The notes beneath the pieces were generated by a model that did no database searches, had not been told where the DNA came from, and saw only the letters and a program-made list of their open reading frames with translations. A stretch of 64,000 nt of DNA from Chiayiivirga flava (lineage in GTDB: Bacteria > Pseudomonadota > Gammaproteobacteria > Xanthomonadales > Xanthomonadaceae), in NCBI RefSeq assembly GCF_014202825.1, contig NZ_JACHHP010000006.1:124001-188000 (forward strand), read 5' to 3'. Position 1 is the stretch's first letter. Each line of letters opens with the position of its first letter. Made by a program: the position numbers and the translations under genes. Positions 53,004 through 62,185 of this stretch are shown here, in pieces.

Positions 53004-53689
53004 TCTGGGCCGTGGTGCCGGCCGCGGGCCGCGGCAGCCGCCTCGGCGGCGAGATTCCCAAGCAGCACCGTCCGCTGCTCGGGCGCCCGCTGATCCGCCA
53101 CACGCTCGAACGCCTCGCGGCGCACCCGCGGATCGCGGGGCTGCTGGTGGTGCTGGCGCGCGACGATGCGTTCTGGCCCGGCTGGCGCGAGCTGCGCGGC
53201 AAGCCCGTTCTCACCGCCACCGGCGGCGCCGAACGCGCCGATTCGGTGCTCGCCGGCGTGCGTGCGCTGCCTGCGGACGTGCGTGCGCAGGACTGGGTCC
53301 TGGTGCACGACGCCGCGCGCCCGTGCCTGCGCCACGACGATCTCGACCGCCTCATCGACCACGGCAGCGCGCACGGCGTCGGCGCCATTCTCGCCACGCC
53401 CGTCAGCGATACGCTCAAGCGCGCCGCGGCCGACGGCAGCATCGCGCACACCGAAACGCGCGCGGGGCTGTGGCGCGCGCTCACGCCGCAGCTGTTCCGT
53501 CGCGGTACGCTGCAGCGCGCGCTCGAAGCCGCGACGCTCGCCGGCATCGCCATCACCGACGAGGCGATGGCGCTCGAGCGCATCGGCCTCGCGCCGCTGC
53601 TGGTGGAAGGCGCGGCCGACAACATCAAGGTCACCACGGCGGCGGACCTCGCCTTCGCCGAATTCCTGCTGGCGCGGATGGATCCGTGA
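53000..53689 (+). CDS. ispD: 2-C-methyl-D-erythritol 4-phosphate cytidylyltransferase
   Basis: 229-aa cytidylyltransferase, third enzyme of the MEP isoprenoid pathway. It has [23 protein letters not shown] at the N-terminus (CTP-binding, Arg/Lys), [25 protein letters not shown], and the C-terminal [12 protein letters not shown] and [19 protein letters not shown] start overlaps ftsB as GTGA, and the stop overlaps ispF the same way, so ftsB-ispD-ispF form one coupled set. Confidence 0.96.
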   Translation: MIWAVVPAAGRGSRLGGEIPKQHRPLLGRPLIRHTLERLAAHPRIAGLLVVLARDDAFWPGWRELRGKPVLTATGGAERADSVLAGVRALPADVRAQDWVLVHDAARPCLRHDDLDRLIDHGSAHGVGAILATPVSDTLKRAAADGSIAHTETRAGLWRALTPQLFRRGTLQRALEAATLAGIAITDEAMALERIGLAPLLVEGAADNIKVTTAADLAFAEFLLARMDP

Positions 53690-54195
53690 GCGGCGTGCGG
53701 ATCGGCACCGGTTACGACGTGCACGCGTTCGGCGACGGCACCCACGTGGTGCTCGGCGGCGTGCGGATAACGCACGTGCGCGGCCTGGTCGCGCATTCGG
53801 ACGGCGACGTGCTGATCCACGCGCTGTGCGATGCCCTGCTCGGCGCGCTCGCGCTCGGCGACATCGGCCGGCATTTTCCGCCGGGCGACGATCACTGGCG
53901 CAACGCGGACAGTCGCGACCTGCTGCGCGCCGTGGTCGCGATGCTGCACGAGCGCGGCTGGCGCGTGGGCAACGTCGACAGCGTGGTGGTGTGCGAGCGG
54001 CCGAAGCTTGCGCCGCACATCGAGGCGATGCGTGCGAACCTCGCGGCCGACCTGCGCATCGACGCCGACGCGGTCGGCGTGAAGGCCACCACGTCCGAAC
54101 GGCTCGGCTTCACCGGCCGCGAGGAGGGCATCGCCGCGCACGCCGTGGTGCTCGTGACGCGGACGCCACCGCCGCACAACCCGACGCCCGCATGA
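53686..54195 (+). CDS. ispF: 2-C-methyl-D-erythritol 2,4-cyclodiphosphate synthase
   Basis: 169-aa enzyme, fifth step of the MEP pathway. It carries the metal site [12 protein letters not shown] (Asp and His), [29 protein letters not shown], and [23 protein letters not shown]. The GTG start overlaps ispD, and the stop overlaps truD by 4 nt. IspE (fourth step) is encoded elsewhere. Confidence 0.97.
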   Translation: MSGVRIGTGYDVHAFGDGTHVVLGGVRITHVRGLVAHSDGDVLIHALCDALLGALALGDIGRHFPPGDDHWRNADSRDLLRAVVAMLHERGWRVGNVDSVVVCERPKLAPHIEAMRANLAADLRIDADAVGVKATTSERLGFTGREEGIAAHAVVLVTRTPPPHNPTPA

Positions 54196-55274
54196 GCGGC
54201 GACGGCGCCGCGTTCCCGCGCGCGCACGGCCCCGCGGTGCTGCGCGCCCGGATGCGCACGCAGCCGGAGGATTTCGTCGTCGAGGAGGACCTCGGCTTTG
54301 CGCCGAGCGGTGCGGGCGAGCATCTGTTCCTCGTCGTCGAGAAGCGTGGCGCAAACACCGCGTGGGTGGCGCAGCAGCTGGCGCGCTGGGCGGGCGTGGC
54401 GCCGTTTGCCGTGAGCTATGCCGGCCTCAAGGATCGTCACGCGGTCACGCGCCAGGCCTTCACCGTGCATCTGCCCAAGCGGCAGTCGCCGTCCGTGGAC
54501 ACGTTGCAGCATCCCGACTTCCGCCTGCTTGTCGCCGACTGGCACGCGCGCAAGCTGCCGAAGGGCGCATTGCGCGGCAACCGTTTCACGCTGCGGTTGC
54601 GCGGCGTGCACGGCGAGCACGCCGCGGTCGATCGACGCCTGGCCGCCATCGCCGCGCTTGGCGTGCCGAATGCGTTCGGCGAGCAGCGCTTCGGTCGCGG
54701 CGGCGGCAATCTGGACCAGGCGCGCGCCATGTTCGCCGGCCGGCGCGTGCAGCGCGAGACCCGCTCGATCCTGCTCTCCGCCGCCCGCTCCGCCATCTTC
54801 AATGCCGTGCTCGCCGAGCGCATCGACGACGGCAGCTGGGCGCGCGGGCTGGACGGCGAGGTGTGGATGCTCGACGGCACCCACAGCGTGTTCGGCCCGG
54901 AGCCGATGGACGAGGCCCTGCGCGCCCGCGCCGCCGCGCTCGACATCCATCCGACCGGGCCGCTGTGGGGCGAGGGCGAGCCGCGCTGCACCGGTGCGGT
55001 CCGCGGGATCGAGCTGGCGGTGGCGGCGTGTCATCCCGACCTCGTCGACGGTCTCGCCGCCGCGCGCCTGAAGCACGAGCGCCGCAGCCTGCGCCTGCCC
55101 GTGCGCGAACTCGCCTGGTCCTGGGCCGGCGACACCCTGGAGCTGCGGTTCTGGCTGCAGGCCGGGGCCTACGCCACCACCGTGCTGCACGCGCTCGGCG
55201 ACATCGCCGACGCGCAGGCCGCCGCCGACGCCGGCACCGCGGCCGCACCCGGCGCGGACGCGACGGACGCCTGA
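54192..55274 (+). CDS. truD: tRNA pseudouridine(13) synthase TruD
   Basis: 360-aa pseudouridine synthase. The catalytic Asp81 lies in [15 protein letters not shown], with [13 protein letters not shown] and [15 protein letters not shown] before it and [16 protein letters not shown] in the TRUD domain. It modifies U13 of certain tRNAs (Glu in E. coli). The C-terminal Ala-rich tail of about 20 residues is poorly conserved. In related operons surE and pcm usually follow; here truD is followed by a 180-nt gap and a small lipoprotein gene. Confidence 0.95.
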   Translation: MSGDGAAFPRAHGPAVLRARMRTQPEDFVVEEDLGFAPSGAGEHLFLVVEKRGANTAWVAQQLARWAGVAPFAVSYAGLKDRHAVTRQAFTVHLPKRQSPSVDTLQHPDFRLLVADWHARKLPKGALRGNRFTLRLRGVHGEHAAVDRRLAAIAALGVPNAFGEQRFGRGGGNLDQARAMFAGRRVQRETRSILLSAARSAIFNAVLAERIDDGSWARGLDGEVWMLDGTHSVFGPEPMDEALRARAAALDIHPTGPLWGEGEPRCTGAVRGIELAVAACHPDLVDGLAAARLKHERRSLRLPVRELAWSWAGDTLELRFWLQAGAYATTVLHALGDIADAQAAADAGTAAAPGADATDA

Positions 55275-55454
55275 CCGGCCCGCCGGCGGCCGTCGGCCGC
55301 CCGCCACGCGACGAACCGACCGCACGATTCCCGCCGCGGCTGCGACGCCGCGCCGCCGGTTTGCGTCAATTCGGCGTACAGTTTGTTCCGCACGCGCCGG
55401 TAGGTCGGTTTGCTGCACCCGGTCGGCGTGGGGTTCGTCACCGAGGAGAGCGTC

Positions 55455-55673
55455 ATGAAGATCGCAAGACCGCTTGTCGCACTGCTGGCCGCCCTGTCGC
55501 TCGGGGCCTGCGCCAGTTCCGGAAACACCTATGCCGAACGGCCCGTGCGCAGCTCGCCGTCCAGCGTCGACACTACGAAAGTCGCGCTGGTCGAAAAAGC
55601 CGCCTACCAGCGCGGATTGCAGGTCGTGTGGGTGAATCCGCCCGAGAAACCTCGCCCGCCGCTCGACCGCTGA
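55455..55673 (+). CDS. Small lipoprotein, paralogue 1
   Basis: 72-aa lipoprotein with lipobox LSLGAC (Cys20), a Ser/Arg-rich linker, and a conserved C-terminal block KVALVEKAAYQRGLQVVWVNPPE. The next gene has a near-identical plan and length. Function is unknown. An upstream in-frame start at 55410 would add 15 residues without a signal peptide and is not preferred. The ribosome site GAGGAG lies about 10 nt before the ATG. Confidence 0.8.
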   Translation: MKIARPLVALLAALSLGACASSGNTYAERPVRSSPSSVDTTKVALVEKAAYQRGLQVVWVNPPEKPRPPLDR

Positions 55674-55772
55674 GTGCGTGGGCCGGCGTCCGCCGCACGC
55701 GGCTGACCGCGTGCGGCGAGGGGCGAACGTCGAGTGCATGAGGTGCGGCACGCGCCGCACGAGGGAGGCAGG

Positions 55773-55991
55773 ATGAAGGTGGGAATCGTGGCGCGAATGG
55801 TGCTGGTCTGCGGCGTGCTGTCGCTCGCGGCCTGCGCGGGTCAGGGCGGAACCGCGGTGGTGCGGTCGACGTCGCCGACCGTGGCCGACGGCACGCGGAT
55901 CAGCGCGGTCGAGCGGGCGGCGGAGCAGCGCGGAACCGATATCGTCTGGGTCAATCCGCCCGAAGTCCGTCGCGCGGTACGCGAGTACTGA
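55773..55991 (+). CDS. Small lipoprotein, paralogue 2
   Basis: 72-aa lipoprotein, tandem paralogue of the preceding gene. Lipobox LSLAAC (Cys22), then RISAVERAAEQRGTDIVWVNPPE aligned with the first copy (AVE/LVE, AA, QRG, WVNPPE identical). The tail differs (VRRAVREY against KPRPPLDR). It has a strong ribosome site (GGAGGCAGG). The shared block suggests a small functional or protein-binding motif, unknown to me. It converges with the Smr-domain gene. Confidence 0.8.
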   Translation: MKVGIVARMVLVCGVLSLAACAGQGGTAVVRSTSPTVADGTRISAVERAAEQRGTDIVWVNPPEVRRAVREY

Positions 55992-56024
55992 CGGCACGCC
56001 GGCGGCGCGGCCGGCCGGCGACCG

Positions 56025-56579
56025 TCACGGCAGCAACAGCACCAGCACGGCGCCGGTGCCGCCGTGTTGCGGGCGTGCCGACGCGAAAGCAAGCACGTCC
56101 GCGCGCTGGCGCAGGACGCGGTCAACCAGATTCTTCAGCACCGGCGCATCGCCCGCGCTGCGCAGGCCCTTGCCGTGCACGATCCGCACGCTCAGGCGGC
56201 GTGCGCGCCGGCTCTCGGCAAGGAATCCGCGCACCGCCTCCTCGGCCTGCGACGCGTTCATGCGGTGCAGGTCGATTTCGTCCTGCACTGCGTACTGCCC
56301 GCGCTTGAGGCGGCGCAGCAGGCGCGGCGGGTGACCGTCCTTCAGATATTCCAGCGCATCGCCCAGCGCGAGTTCGGCGTGCGCGAACGGATTGCGTTGC
56401 GACTGCAGCAGGGCCTCGCGTTCGTCGTCCTGCTGCTGGCGCGGTTCGGGCAACGGCTTCGGCGCGGCGGGAACGGTGTCGGGTGTGTGCGCGAGCGGAC
56501 GCACGGGCCCGATCGCCTCGCGGAACAGCGCGGCATCGTCGGCATCGGGTGGCGGATCGGGGCGGGGCGGTCTGCGCAT
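56025..56579 (-). CDS. Smr domain protein
   Basis: 184-aa protein with a basic, Pro-rich N-terminus and a C-terminal Smr domain (about 95-184): DEIDLHRMNASQAEEAVRGFL, RIVHGKGLRS (the conserved HGxG) and GAVLVLLLP. Smr domains occur as nickases or endoribonucleases in MutS2- and SmrA-type proteins; activity here is inferred from the family only. The gene is divergent from the M20 amidohydrolase across 134 nt. Confidence 0.88.
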   Translation of the reverse strand: MRRPPRPDPPPDADDAALFREAIGPVRPLAHTPDTVPAAPKPLPEPRQQQDDEREALLQSQRNPFAHAELALGDALEYLKDGHPPRLLRRLKRGQYAVQDEIDLHRMNASQAEEAVRGFLAESRRARRLSVRIVHGKGLRSAGDAPVLKNLVDRVLRQRADVLAFASARPQHGGTGAVLVLLLP

Positions 56580-56713
56580 CGGGGTTCTCGGTTCCAGTGT
56601 AGCGGCTGCGTGCGTGTCGACGGCGCCAGCGCGCGCCGGCGCCGTGGCATGCTTGGGTGCCGCAGTCGCATGCCGACGCGTGGTTCACGAGTCCCGACCG
56701 CAGGAGCCTCCGC

Positions 56714-58027
56714 ATGCCGAACGCCTGGCAGACCATCGCCGCCGCGCTGATCCTTGCCGCCGTCGCGCCCGCGCGCGCAGCCGCCACGCTCGACGCATCG
56801 GCCGAACAGCACGCGGCGACGTTAGCCGACCAGCTGCGCAGCTGGCGCCGCGACATCCACCAGCACCCGGAACTGGGCGAGCAGGAAACCCGCACCGCGG
56901 CGCTGGTGGCCGCGCATCTGGCTTCGCTCGGACTGGAGCCGCGCACCGGTATAGCCGTCACCGGCGTCACCGCCGTGCTGAAAGGCGCCAGGCCCGGCCC
57001 GCGCATCGCCATTCGTGCCGACATGGACGCGCTGCCGGTGACGGAGCAGGTGGACCTGCCGTTCGCATCGAAGGCGACCTCGACCTATCGCGGCGAACCC
57101 GTCGGCGTGATGCACGCCTGCGGCCACGATGCGCATGTTGCGATCCTGCTCGGCGTCGCCAGCACGCTCGCGGCGCTGCGCGAGGAACTGCCGGGCGAGG
57201 TGATGTTCGTGTTCCAGCCGGCCGAGGAGGGCCCGCCCATCGCAGGTGCGTCGTTCGGCGCCGCGCGCATGCTGGCCGAAGGCGTGTTCGACGACTTCAG
57301 GCCGGACGCCGTGTTCGGCCTGCACGTGTGGGCGCCGCTCAACGTCGGCACGCTGGGCGTGCGCAGCGGGCCGTTCATGGCGAGCGCGGACGAATGGACG
57401 CTGACGGTCCGCGGCACGCAGACGCACGGCTCGCGGCCGTGGGGCGGCGTGGATCCGATCACGGTGGCGGCGCAGATCCTGCTCGGCAGCCAGAGCATCG
57501 TCGCGCGCCAGGTGGACGTCACGCGTTCGCCCGTCGTGCTCACCGCCGGCACGATCAAGGGCGGCGTGCGCTTCAACATCATTCCCGAGTCCGTGCAGAT
57601 GGTCGGCACCCTGCGCAGCTTCGACATGGATGTGCGCGAGGACGTGATCGCCCGGCTGCGCAACACCGCCGAGCACGTTGCCGCGGCGAGCGGCGCGACC
57701 GCGCAGCTGGACGTGGTCAACAACGCACCGGTCACGCGCAACGATCCGGCGCTGACGGCGCAACTGCTGCCCGCGCTGCAGGCGAGCGTGGGCGCCGGCA
57801 AGGTGGTGGAACTGCCGCTCAGCACCGTGGCCGAGGATTTTTCGCAGTTCGCGAACGTGGCACCGGGGTTCTATTTCTTTGTCGGCGCTACGCCGGCGGG
57901 CGTCGATCCGGACACGGCGCCGAACAATCACTCGCCGCGGTTTTTCCTCGACGAAGCCGCGCTCGACGTCGGGGCGCGCGCGATGCTCGCGGCGACGCTG
58001 CGGTTCCTGGAAGGCGAGCCGCGCTGA
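56714..58027 (+). CDS. M20 family amidohydrolase/peptidase, exported
   Basis: 437-aa binuclear zinc hydrolase of the M20D (aminoacylase/hippurate hydrolase) group. A signal peptide (ALILAAVAPARA) precedes RRDIHQHPELGEQE, the metal site VMHACGHDAHVAILLG, FQPAEEGPPIAGA with the catalytic and metal Glu, GLHVWAPL, and a dimerisation domain (SADEWTLTVRGTQTHGSRPWGGVDP). Such enzymes cleave N-acyl amino acids or small peptides; the substrate is unknown. A periplasmic location is inferred from the signal peptide. Preceded by AGGAGC. Confidence 0.9.
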   Translation: MPNAWQTIAAALILAAVAPARAAATLDASAEQHAATLADQLRSWRRDIHQHPELGEQETRTAALVAAHLASLGLEPRTGIAVTGVTAVLKGARPGPRIAIRADMDALPVTEQVDLPFASKATSTYRGEPVGVMHACGHDAHVAILLGVASTLAALREELPGEVMFVFQPAEEGPPIAGASFGAARMLAEGVFDDFRPDAVFGLHVWAPLNVGTLGVRSGPFMASADEWTLTVRGTQTHGSRPWGGVDPITVAAQILLGSQSIVARQVDVTRSPVVLTAGTIKGGVRFNIIPESVQMVGTLRSFDMDVREDVIARLRNTAEHVAAASGATAQLDVVNNAPVTRNDPALTAQLLPALQASVGAGKVVELPLSTVAEDFSQFANVAPGFYFFVGATPAGVDPDTAPNNHSPRFFLDEAALDVGARAMLAATLRFLEGEPR

Positions 58028-58037
58028 GCGGTGTCGA

Positions 58038-58244
58038 TCAGCGCGGCAGCAGCTGCGTTTCGTGGTGTCCGTCGAAATCGATCAGCAGTGCGCTCGCGCC
58101 GCGCGCGACGATGCGTTCGTACAGCGTCTTGGCGCGCAGCAGCGCTTCGACCGGACACTGGAACCGCTCGATCGGACCGTCGTCGACGTGCACCAGCCAG
58201 GCCGGCGACGGCAGATCGCTGTGCAGCAGGTGGACATTCGGCAT
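58038..58244 (-). CDS. Small conserved-looking hypothetical protein
   Basis: 68-aa protein, MPNVHLLHSDLPSPAWLVHVD..., with alternating acidic and hydrophobic strands and a helix VEALLRAKTLYERIVARG, ending IDFDGHHETQLLPR. No family is recognised and no signal peptide is seen. It is kept because the composition looks protein-like and it fills a gap between genes on the opposite strand. A TATGGT hexamer upstream (minus strand, near 58300) could be a -10. Could still be noncoding. Confidence 0.5.
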   Translation of the reverse strand: MPNVHLLHSDLPSPAWLVHVDDGPIERFQCPVEALLRAKTLYERIVARGASALLIDFDGHHETQLLPR

Positions 58245-58396
58245 CGCGGTGCTCCCGTACGAGCTGGCGCGACCCCCGGATTCCGCCCTGAACGGGCACC
58301 ATACCCGCGTGCCGGCGCGGTTTCGTTAGCGGACCGTTAGGCTGCCGCGGCGATTCGTGCACTGCGTCGCAGAATCAGGCGCCGTGAGGCCTGCGT

Positions 58397-58819
58397 TCAG
58401 GCGAGCGTCGCCTCAAGCGTGATCTGCGCGTTGAACAGCTTCGAGACCGGGCAGTTCTTTTTCGCGTCGTCCGCGATGCGCTGAAATGTCTCGGCATCGA
58501 TGCCCGGGATGCTGGCGCGCAACGACAGCGCCGAACGGCTGACCTTGAAGCCATCGCCGTCGCTGTCGAGCGACACGGACGCCTCGGTGTCCAGCGCATC
58601 GGCGGCAAAGCCCGCGGCTTCGAGCTTGAACGCGAGTGCCATCGTGAAGCACCCGGCGTGGGCGGCGGCGAGCAGTTCTTCGGGATTGGTGCCGGGACCG
58701 TCTTCGAACCGCGCCTTTGCGCCGTACGGCGCCTTCGCGAGCACCGACGAGCGGGTGCTCAGATGGCCGCTGCCGGTTTTGCCGTTACCGCTCCAGTGCG
58801 CCTGTGCCTTGCGAATCAT
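58397..58819 (-). CDS. osmC: OsmC family peroxiredoxin
   Basis: 140-aa OsmC-type peroxidase with the two conserved cysteines Cys57 (AHAGCFTMALAF) and Cys123 (KNCPVSKLFNA), and the GTNPEELLAAAHAGC block. OsmC reduces organic hydroperoxides, often with lipoylated proteins as electron source. The length is normal. There is no adjacent OhrR-type regulator. ATG at 58819, with 142 nt before the next minus-strand gene. Confidence 0.95.
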   Translation of the reverse strand: MIRKAQAHWSGNGKTGSGHLSTRSSVLAKAPYGAKARFEDGPGTNPEELLAAAHAGCFTMALAFKLEAAGFAADALDTEASVSLDSDGDGFKVSRSALSLRASIPGIDAETFQRIADDAKKNCPVSKLFNAQITLEATLA

Positions 58820-58961
58820 GGACGTTGCTCCGTGAGATGTGTGGAAGAAAACGGCTGCAGATGGCGTGCCAGAGACAGAGGCCGCAGGTCAGGCGCGGTC
58901 CGGCCGGCACTGCGCGGATTCTGCACGTGCGGGGTCTGCGCTCCCGTGCGATTGTCCCGCC

Positions 58962-59582
58962 TCAGTCCGGCACCTGCACCGCACGCAGTGCCACCGCGGA
59001 GGCCAGCGCGATCCAGCCGAAGTACAGGGCCAGCAGCGTCCGCTGCGCAAGCGCGGCAGGGTGCTCCACGCCCGGCAGCCATTGCGCCGGCGGCAGGACG
59101 AGACAGGCGAGCGCCGCCGCCGCGAGGACGCCGCCGAAGGTGCGCAGGATCGCCCAGCGCGGCGCGCGCCGCACGCTGGCGGCGATGAGCGCGGTGGCGG
59201 GAAGGAAGGCGAGAAGGCTCAGGCTCAGGGCCGTCACGTGCAGTTGCGATGCGCGCGTGTCGGGGTCGTCCAGATCGTAGGGCAGCAGACCCTGCGCGGC
59301 GAAGAACACCCCCGACAGCAGCAGCAGCGTGCTGCCGATGCGTCCGCCGCGCGCCGCGCCGGCGGCGCGCATCGGCGCTTCCAGCGCCACCGCGAAGACC
59401 GCCACGAGCACACCGGGCAGCACGAACCCGGACAGGTTCCACGCCAGCGCGGCGTCGGCCTGCACGCTGCCGAGCACGGCCAGGAGCGTCGCTGCCGGCA
59501 GATCGGCGCGCAGCGATGCGATGCCCAGCGCGAGGGCAAGGGCCACTCCGGCGATCCAGCCCGCGTGCAGCATCGTCCGCAT
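58962..59582 (-). CDS. DUF998-like integral membrane protein
   Basis: 206-aa protein with about six hydrophobic helices (LHAGWIAGVALALALGIASL, WNLSGFVLPGVLVAVFAVALEA, LLLLSGVFFAAQGLLPYDLDD, ALSLSLLAFLPATALIAASV and two more). The NLSGFVLPG and DLDDPDTRASQLH segments match the DUF998 pattern. Function unknown. A second in-frame ATG (59573) is only three codons later. It is divergent from cnoX across 144 nt, in which AAGCGCGCGCGCTT is palindromic. Confidence 0.78.
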   Translation of the reverse strand: MRTMLHAGWIAGVALALALGIASLRADLPAATLLAVLGSVQADAALAWNLSGFVLPGVLVAVFAVALEAPMRAAGAARGGRIGSTLLLLSGVFFAAQGLLPYDLDDPDTRASQLHVTALSLSLLAFLPATALIAASVRRAPRWAILRTFGGVLAAAALACLVLPPAQWLPGVEHPAALAQRTLLALYFGWIALASAVALRAVQVPD

Positions 59583-59726
59583 CGTCGCGTTGCCTTCGGT
59601 CGACGCGGCGCGCGCGGCCGCGGAAGCGCGACCATCGGTGCACGGCGGCACCCTGTCAAGCGCGCGCGCTTGTCTTTTGTGGGTGCAGTCGCCATCTTGC
59701 AGCGCTCGCCCACACGACCTGCACCG

Positions 59727-60599
59727 ATGACCCAGCCTGCCGCCACCCACGTGTTCGATGTCACCACGGCCCGCTTCCAGGACGAGGTGCTGCAGAAATC
59801 GCTCGAGGTTCCGGTGCTCGTCGATTTCTGGGCGACGTGGTGCGGCCCCTGCAAGACGCTCGGCCCGATCCTGGAAAAACTCGCGGCCGACTACAACGGC
59901 GCGTTCGTGCTGGCCAAGGTCGATGTCGATGCCGAGCAGCAGCTGGCCGGTTACTTCGGCATCCGCTCGGTGCCCACCGTGGTGCTGATCCGCGACGGAC
60001 AGCCGGTGGACGGCTTCCCTGGCGCGCTGCCCGAGGGTCAGCTGCGGCAGTTCCTCGCGCAGCACGGCATCGAGCCGCTGGCCGCGCAGGCGCCCGAGAG
60101 CGTCGAGGACATCGTCCCGGTCGCCGTGGATCCGCAGATCGAGGTACAGACGCTGCGCGAGGCTATTGCCGCCGAGCCGGCGCGCGACGACCTGAAACTG
60201 GATCTTGCGCTGGCCCTGACGCGCATCGGCGACACCGACGAAGCCACGCGTCTGCTCGATGGCCTGCCGGCGAATCTGGCGGTGGACGATCGCGCCAAAC
60301 GTGCGCGCGCAACGCTCGGTTTTGCCGCGCTGCTCAAGGACGCGCCACCGCGCGCCGAGCTCGAACGCCGCATCGCCGCGGACGAGCGCGACCTGCGCGC
60401 CCGCCATCTGCTCGGCGCGCACCTGATGGCCGCCGGTGAATCGCAGGCCGCGCTCGACCAGTTCCTCGAGATGCTGCGCCTGGACAAGGCCTTCGACGAC
60501 AACCTGCCGCGCCGCGCGCTGATCGATGCCTTCAACAGCATCGACGACGCCGACCTCGTGAGCCGCTACCGTCGCCGCATGTCCTCGCTCGTGTTCTGA
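59727..60599 (+). CDS. cnoX: Thioredoxin-like co-chaperone/tetratricopeptide protein, CnoX family
   Basis: 290-aa protein with an N-terminal thioredoxin domain (ATWCGPCKTLGPILEKLA, WCGPC active site at about 40-44) followed by TPR-like helices (about 125-290). CnoX (YbbN) proteins guard substrates for GroEL/DnaK and in some bacteria keep an active CxxC; here both Cys are present, so disulfide activity is possible. The start MTQPAATHVFDVTTA leads into the first beta strand. It is monocistronic as seen here. Confidence 0.9.
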   Translation: MTQPAATHVFDVTTARFQDEVLQKSLEVPVLVDFWATWCGPCKTLGPILEKLAADYNGAFVLAKVDVDAEQQLAGYFGIRSVPTVVLIRDGQPVDGFPGALPEGQLRQFLAQHGIEPLAAQAPESVEDIVPVAVDPQIEVQTLREAIAAEPARDDLKLDLALALTRIGDTDEATRLLDGLPANLAVDDRAKRARATLGFAALLKDAPPRAELERRIAADERDLRARHLLGAHLMAAGESQAALDQFLEMLRLDKAFDDNLPRRALIDAFNSIDDADLVSRYRRRMSSLVF

Positions 60600-60627
60600 C
60601 GGGCTCCGACCCGTGCGCGGCGCGGCG

Positions 60628-61569
60628 TCAGGCCAGCGCCAGCACCACGGCGAACTGCAGCGCGCGGTAGATCGTGAGATTGATCGCGAGCAACGCGATC
60701 GGCAACGCCAGGCCCGCCAGCGTCGCGCGCCACCAGCCGCAGTCGTAGGCCACGCGCACCGCGATCACCCCGTAGACGCCGAGCGCGGCCGGGAGAAGGT
60801 AACGCAGCGCGATGCCGGCCGCGGCATCCGCGCCCGCGCGCTCCGCCAGCCAGGCACCCGGCAGAACCACCAGTTCGAACAGGAACAGCACGAACGCGAA
60901 GTAGTGCAGCGCCACCACCACGTGCTCTGCGAAGTAGCGCCCGCGCCCGGCCATCGCCAGCAGCAGCACCACTGCCATGAAGGGCACATGCAGGACGATC
61001 AGCGCCTTGCTGACGTTGGCCGACGCGATCGCGTAGCGCTGCTCCAGCGCCGCGAACGCGGATCCCTCCGGGGCCTCGCGCACAAGCGCCGCGAGGCGCG
61101 CACGCACCCACGGTTCGGTGAAGCGCGAATGCAGCTGGCCGGCGTTCGCCTCGATCGACGCGCGCCGCTCGGCCGGCAAGGCCGCGATCGCGGGATCGAA
61201 CTGGGCCACGACGGCGCCGCGCACGTGGTCGCGCAGCGGCAGGTCGAAATCGCTCATGCCGGGCGCGAAGAAGTACAGCACGTTGGCGAGGAGAAACAGC
61301 GACACCGGCGACATCCAGCGTGCACGCCGTCCGGCGATGTAGTCGCGCGAGAGCAGACCGGGGCGCAGCAACAGGGCGCGCATCGAACGCCAGAAGCGGC
61401 CGTCGAGATCGGTCAGCGCCTCCGCGAATTCGCGCAGCAGGTGCATGAGGCGGCGGTCCTGCGGGCGGAAACGATGCTGGCCGCAGGCGCCGCAGTAGCT
61501 CGCGGCGATCGTCTCGCCGCAGTTGGCGCAGCGCACGGACTCGGGAGGTGACGGGTTCCGCGCGTCCAC
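60628..61569 (-). CDS. DUF3667 family membrane protein with zinc ribbon
   Basis: 313-aa protein with an N-terminal zinc ribbon CANCGETIAASYCGACGQH, then a cytoplasmic segment (REFAEALTDLDGRFWRSMRALL) and five or so transmembrane helices (LFLLANVLYFFAP, IVLHVPFMAVVLLLAMA, ALHYFAFVLFLFELVVLPGAW, and two near the end). GTG start at 61569. The family has no known role; a membrane sensor or adaptor is only a guess. Divergent from the DUF4442 gene across 54 nt. Confidence 0.82.
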   Translation of the reverse strand: MDARNPSPPESVRCANCGETIAASYCGACGQHRFRPQDRRLMHLLREFAEALTDLDGRFWRSMRALLLRPGLLSRDYIAGRRARWMSPVSLFLLANVLYFFAPGMSDFDLPLRDHVRGAVVAQFDPAIAALPAERRASIEANAGQLHSRFTEPWVRARLAALVREAPEGSAFAALEQRYAIASANVSKALIVLHVPFMAVVLLLAMAGRGRYFAEHVVVALHYFAFVLFLFELVVLPGAWLAERAGADAAAGIALRYLLPAALGVYGVIAVRVAYDCGWWRATLAGLALPIALLAINLTIYRALQFAVVLALA

Positions 61570-61623
61570 GCCTGCGTATGCGATCCTTGGGCCCTGCGCA
61601 AAGTCTAGTCGAGAACCCGGATC

Positions 61624-62091
61624 ATGACCGCCGCCGGTCTGCGTCGCCTGCTGAATCTGTATCCGCCGCTGCTGTTCGCCGGCGTTCGCGTCGAACGCGT
61701 GGACGACGATTTCCGCTACGCACGGGTGCGGCTCAAGCTGCGCTGGTACAACCGCAATTACGTGCGCACGCAGTTCGGCGGCAGTTTGTTCTCGATGACC
61801 GATCCGTTCTGGATGATCATGGTGCTGGAGAATCTCGGGCGCGATTACGTGGTGTGGGACAAGGCCGCGACGATCGACTTCGTGGCCCCGGGCCGCAGCG
61901 ATGTGATCGCCGAATTCCGTCTCGACGCCGCGGTGCTCGACGAACTCCGCGCCGCCGCCGCCGGCGGCGAGAAGGTGCTGCGCTGGTTCGAGGTGGACGT
62001 GACGTCGCCCGCAGGCGATGTCGTCGCGCGTGTGCGCAAGCAGGTGTACGTGCGGCGAAAGCGCGATGCGGGGGCGTCCGCGTCGGCGTAA
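61624..62091 (+). CDS. DUF4442 hotdog-fold protein
   Basis: 155-aa protein of the YiiD-like DUF4442 hotdog family: YPPLLFAGVRVERVDDDF, LRWYNRNYVRTQFGGSLFSMTDPFWMIM, and DKAATIDFVAPGRSDV. Hotdog folds often act on acyl-CoA, but no substrate is known. A terminator follows 43 nt after the stop. Confidence 0.85.
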   Translation: MTAAGLRRLLNLYPPLLFAGVRVERVDDDFRYARVRLKLRWYNRNYVRTQFGGSLFSMTDPFWMIMVLENLGRDYVVWDKAATIDFVAPGRSDVIAEFRLDAAVLDELRAAAAGGEKVLRWFEVDVTSPAGDVVARVRKQVYVRRKRDAGASASA

Positions 62092-62134
62092 GCCGGCACC
62101 GCCCGAGGTCTTCCCGACCCGCGCTGGCCGGAAA

Positions 62135-62164
62135 CGAAAAACCCGGCGTTCGCCGGGTTTTTCG
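62135..62164. terminator. Strong bidirectional terminator
   Basis: Stem AAAAACCCGGCG / CGCCGGGTTTTT with a tiny TT loop at 62137-62162, flanked by A and T runs. It lies between the DUF4442 gene (plus) and the M2 peptidase gene (minus) and can serve both. Confidence 0.92.
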
Positions 62165-62185
62165 CGCGCGGGACGGATCCGCGGC

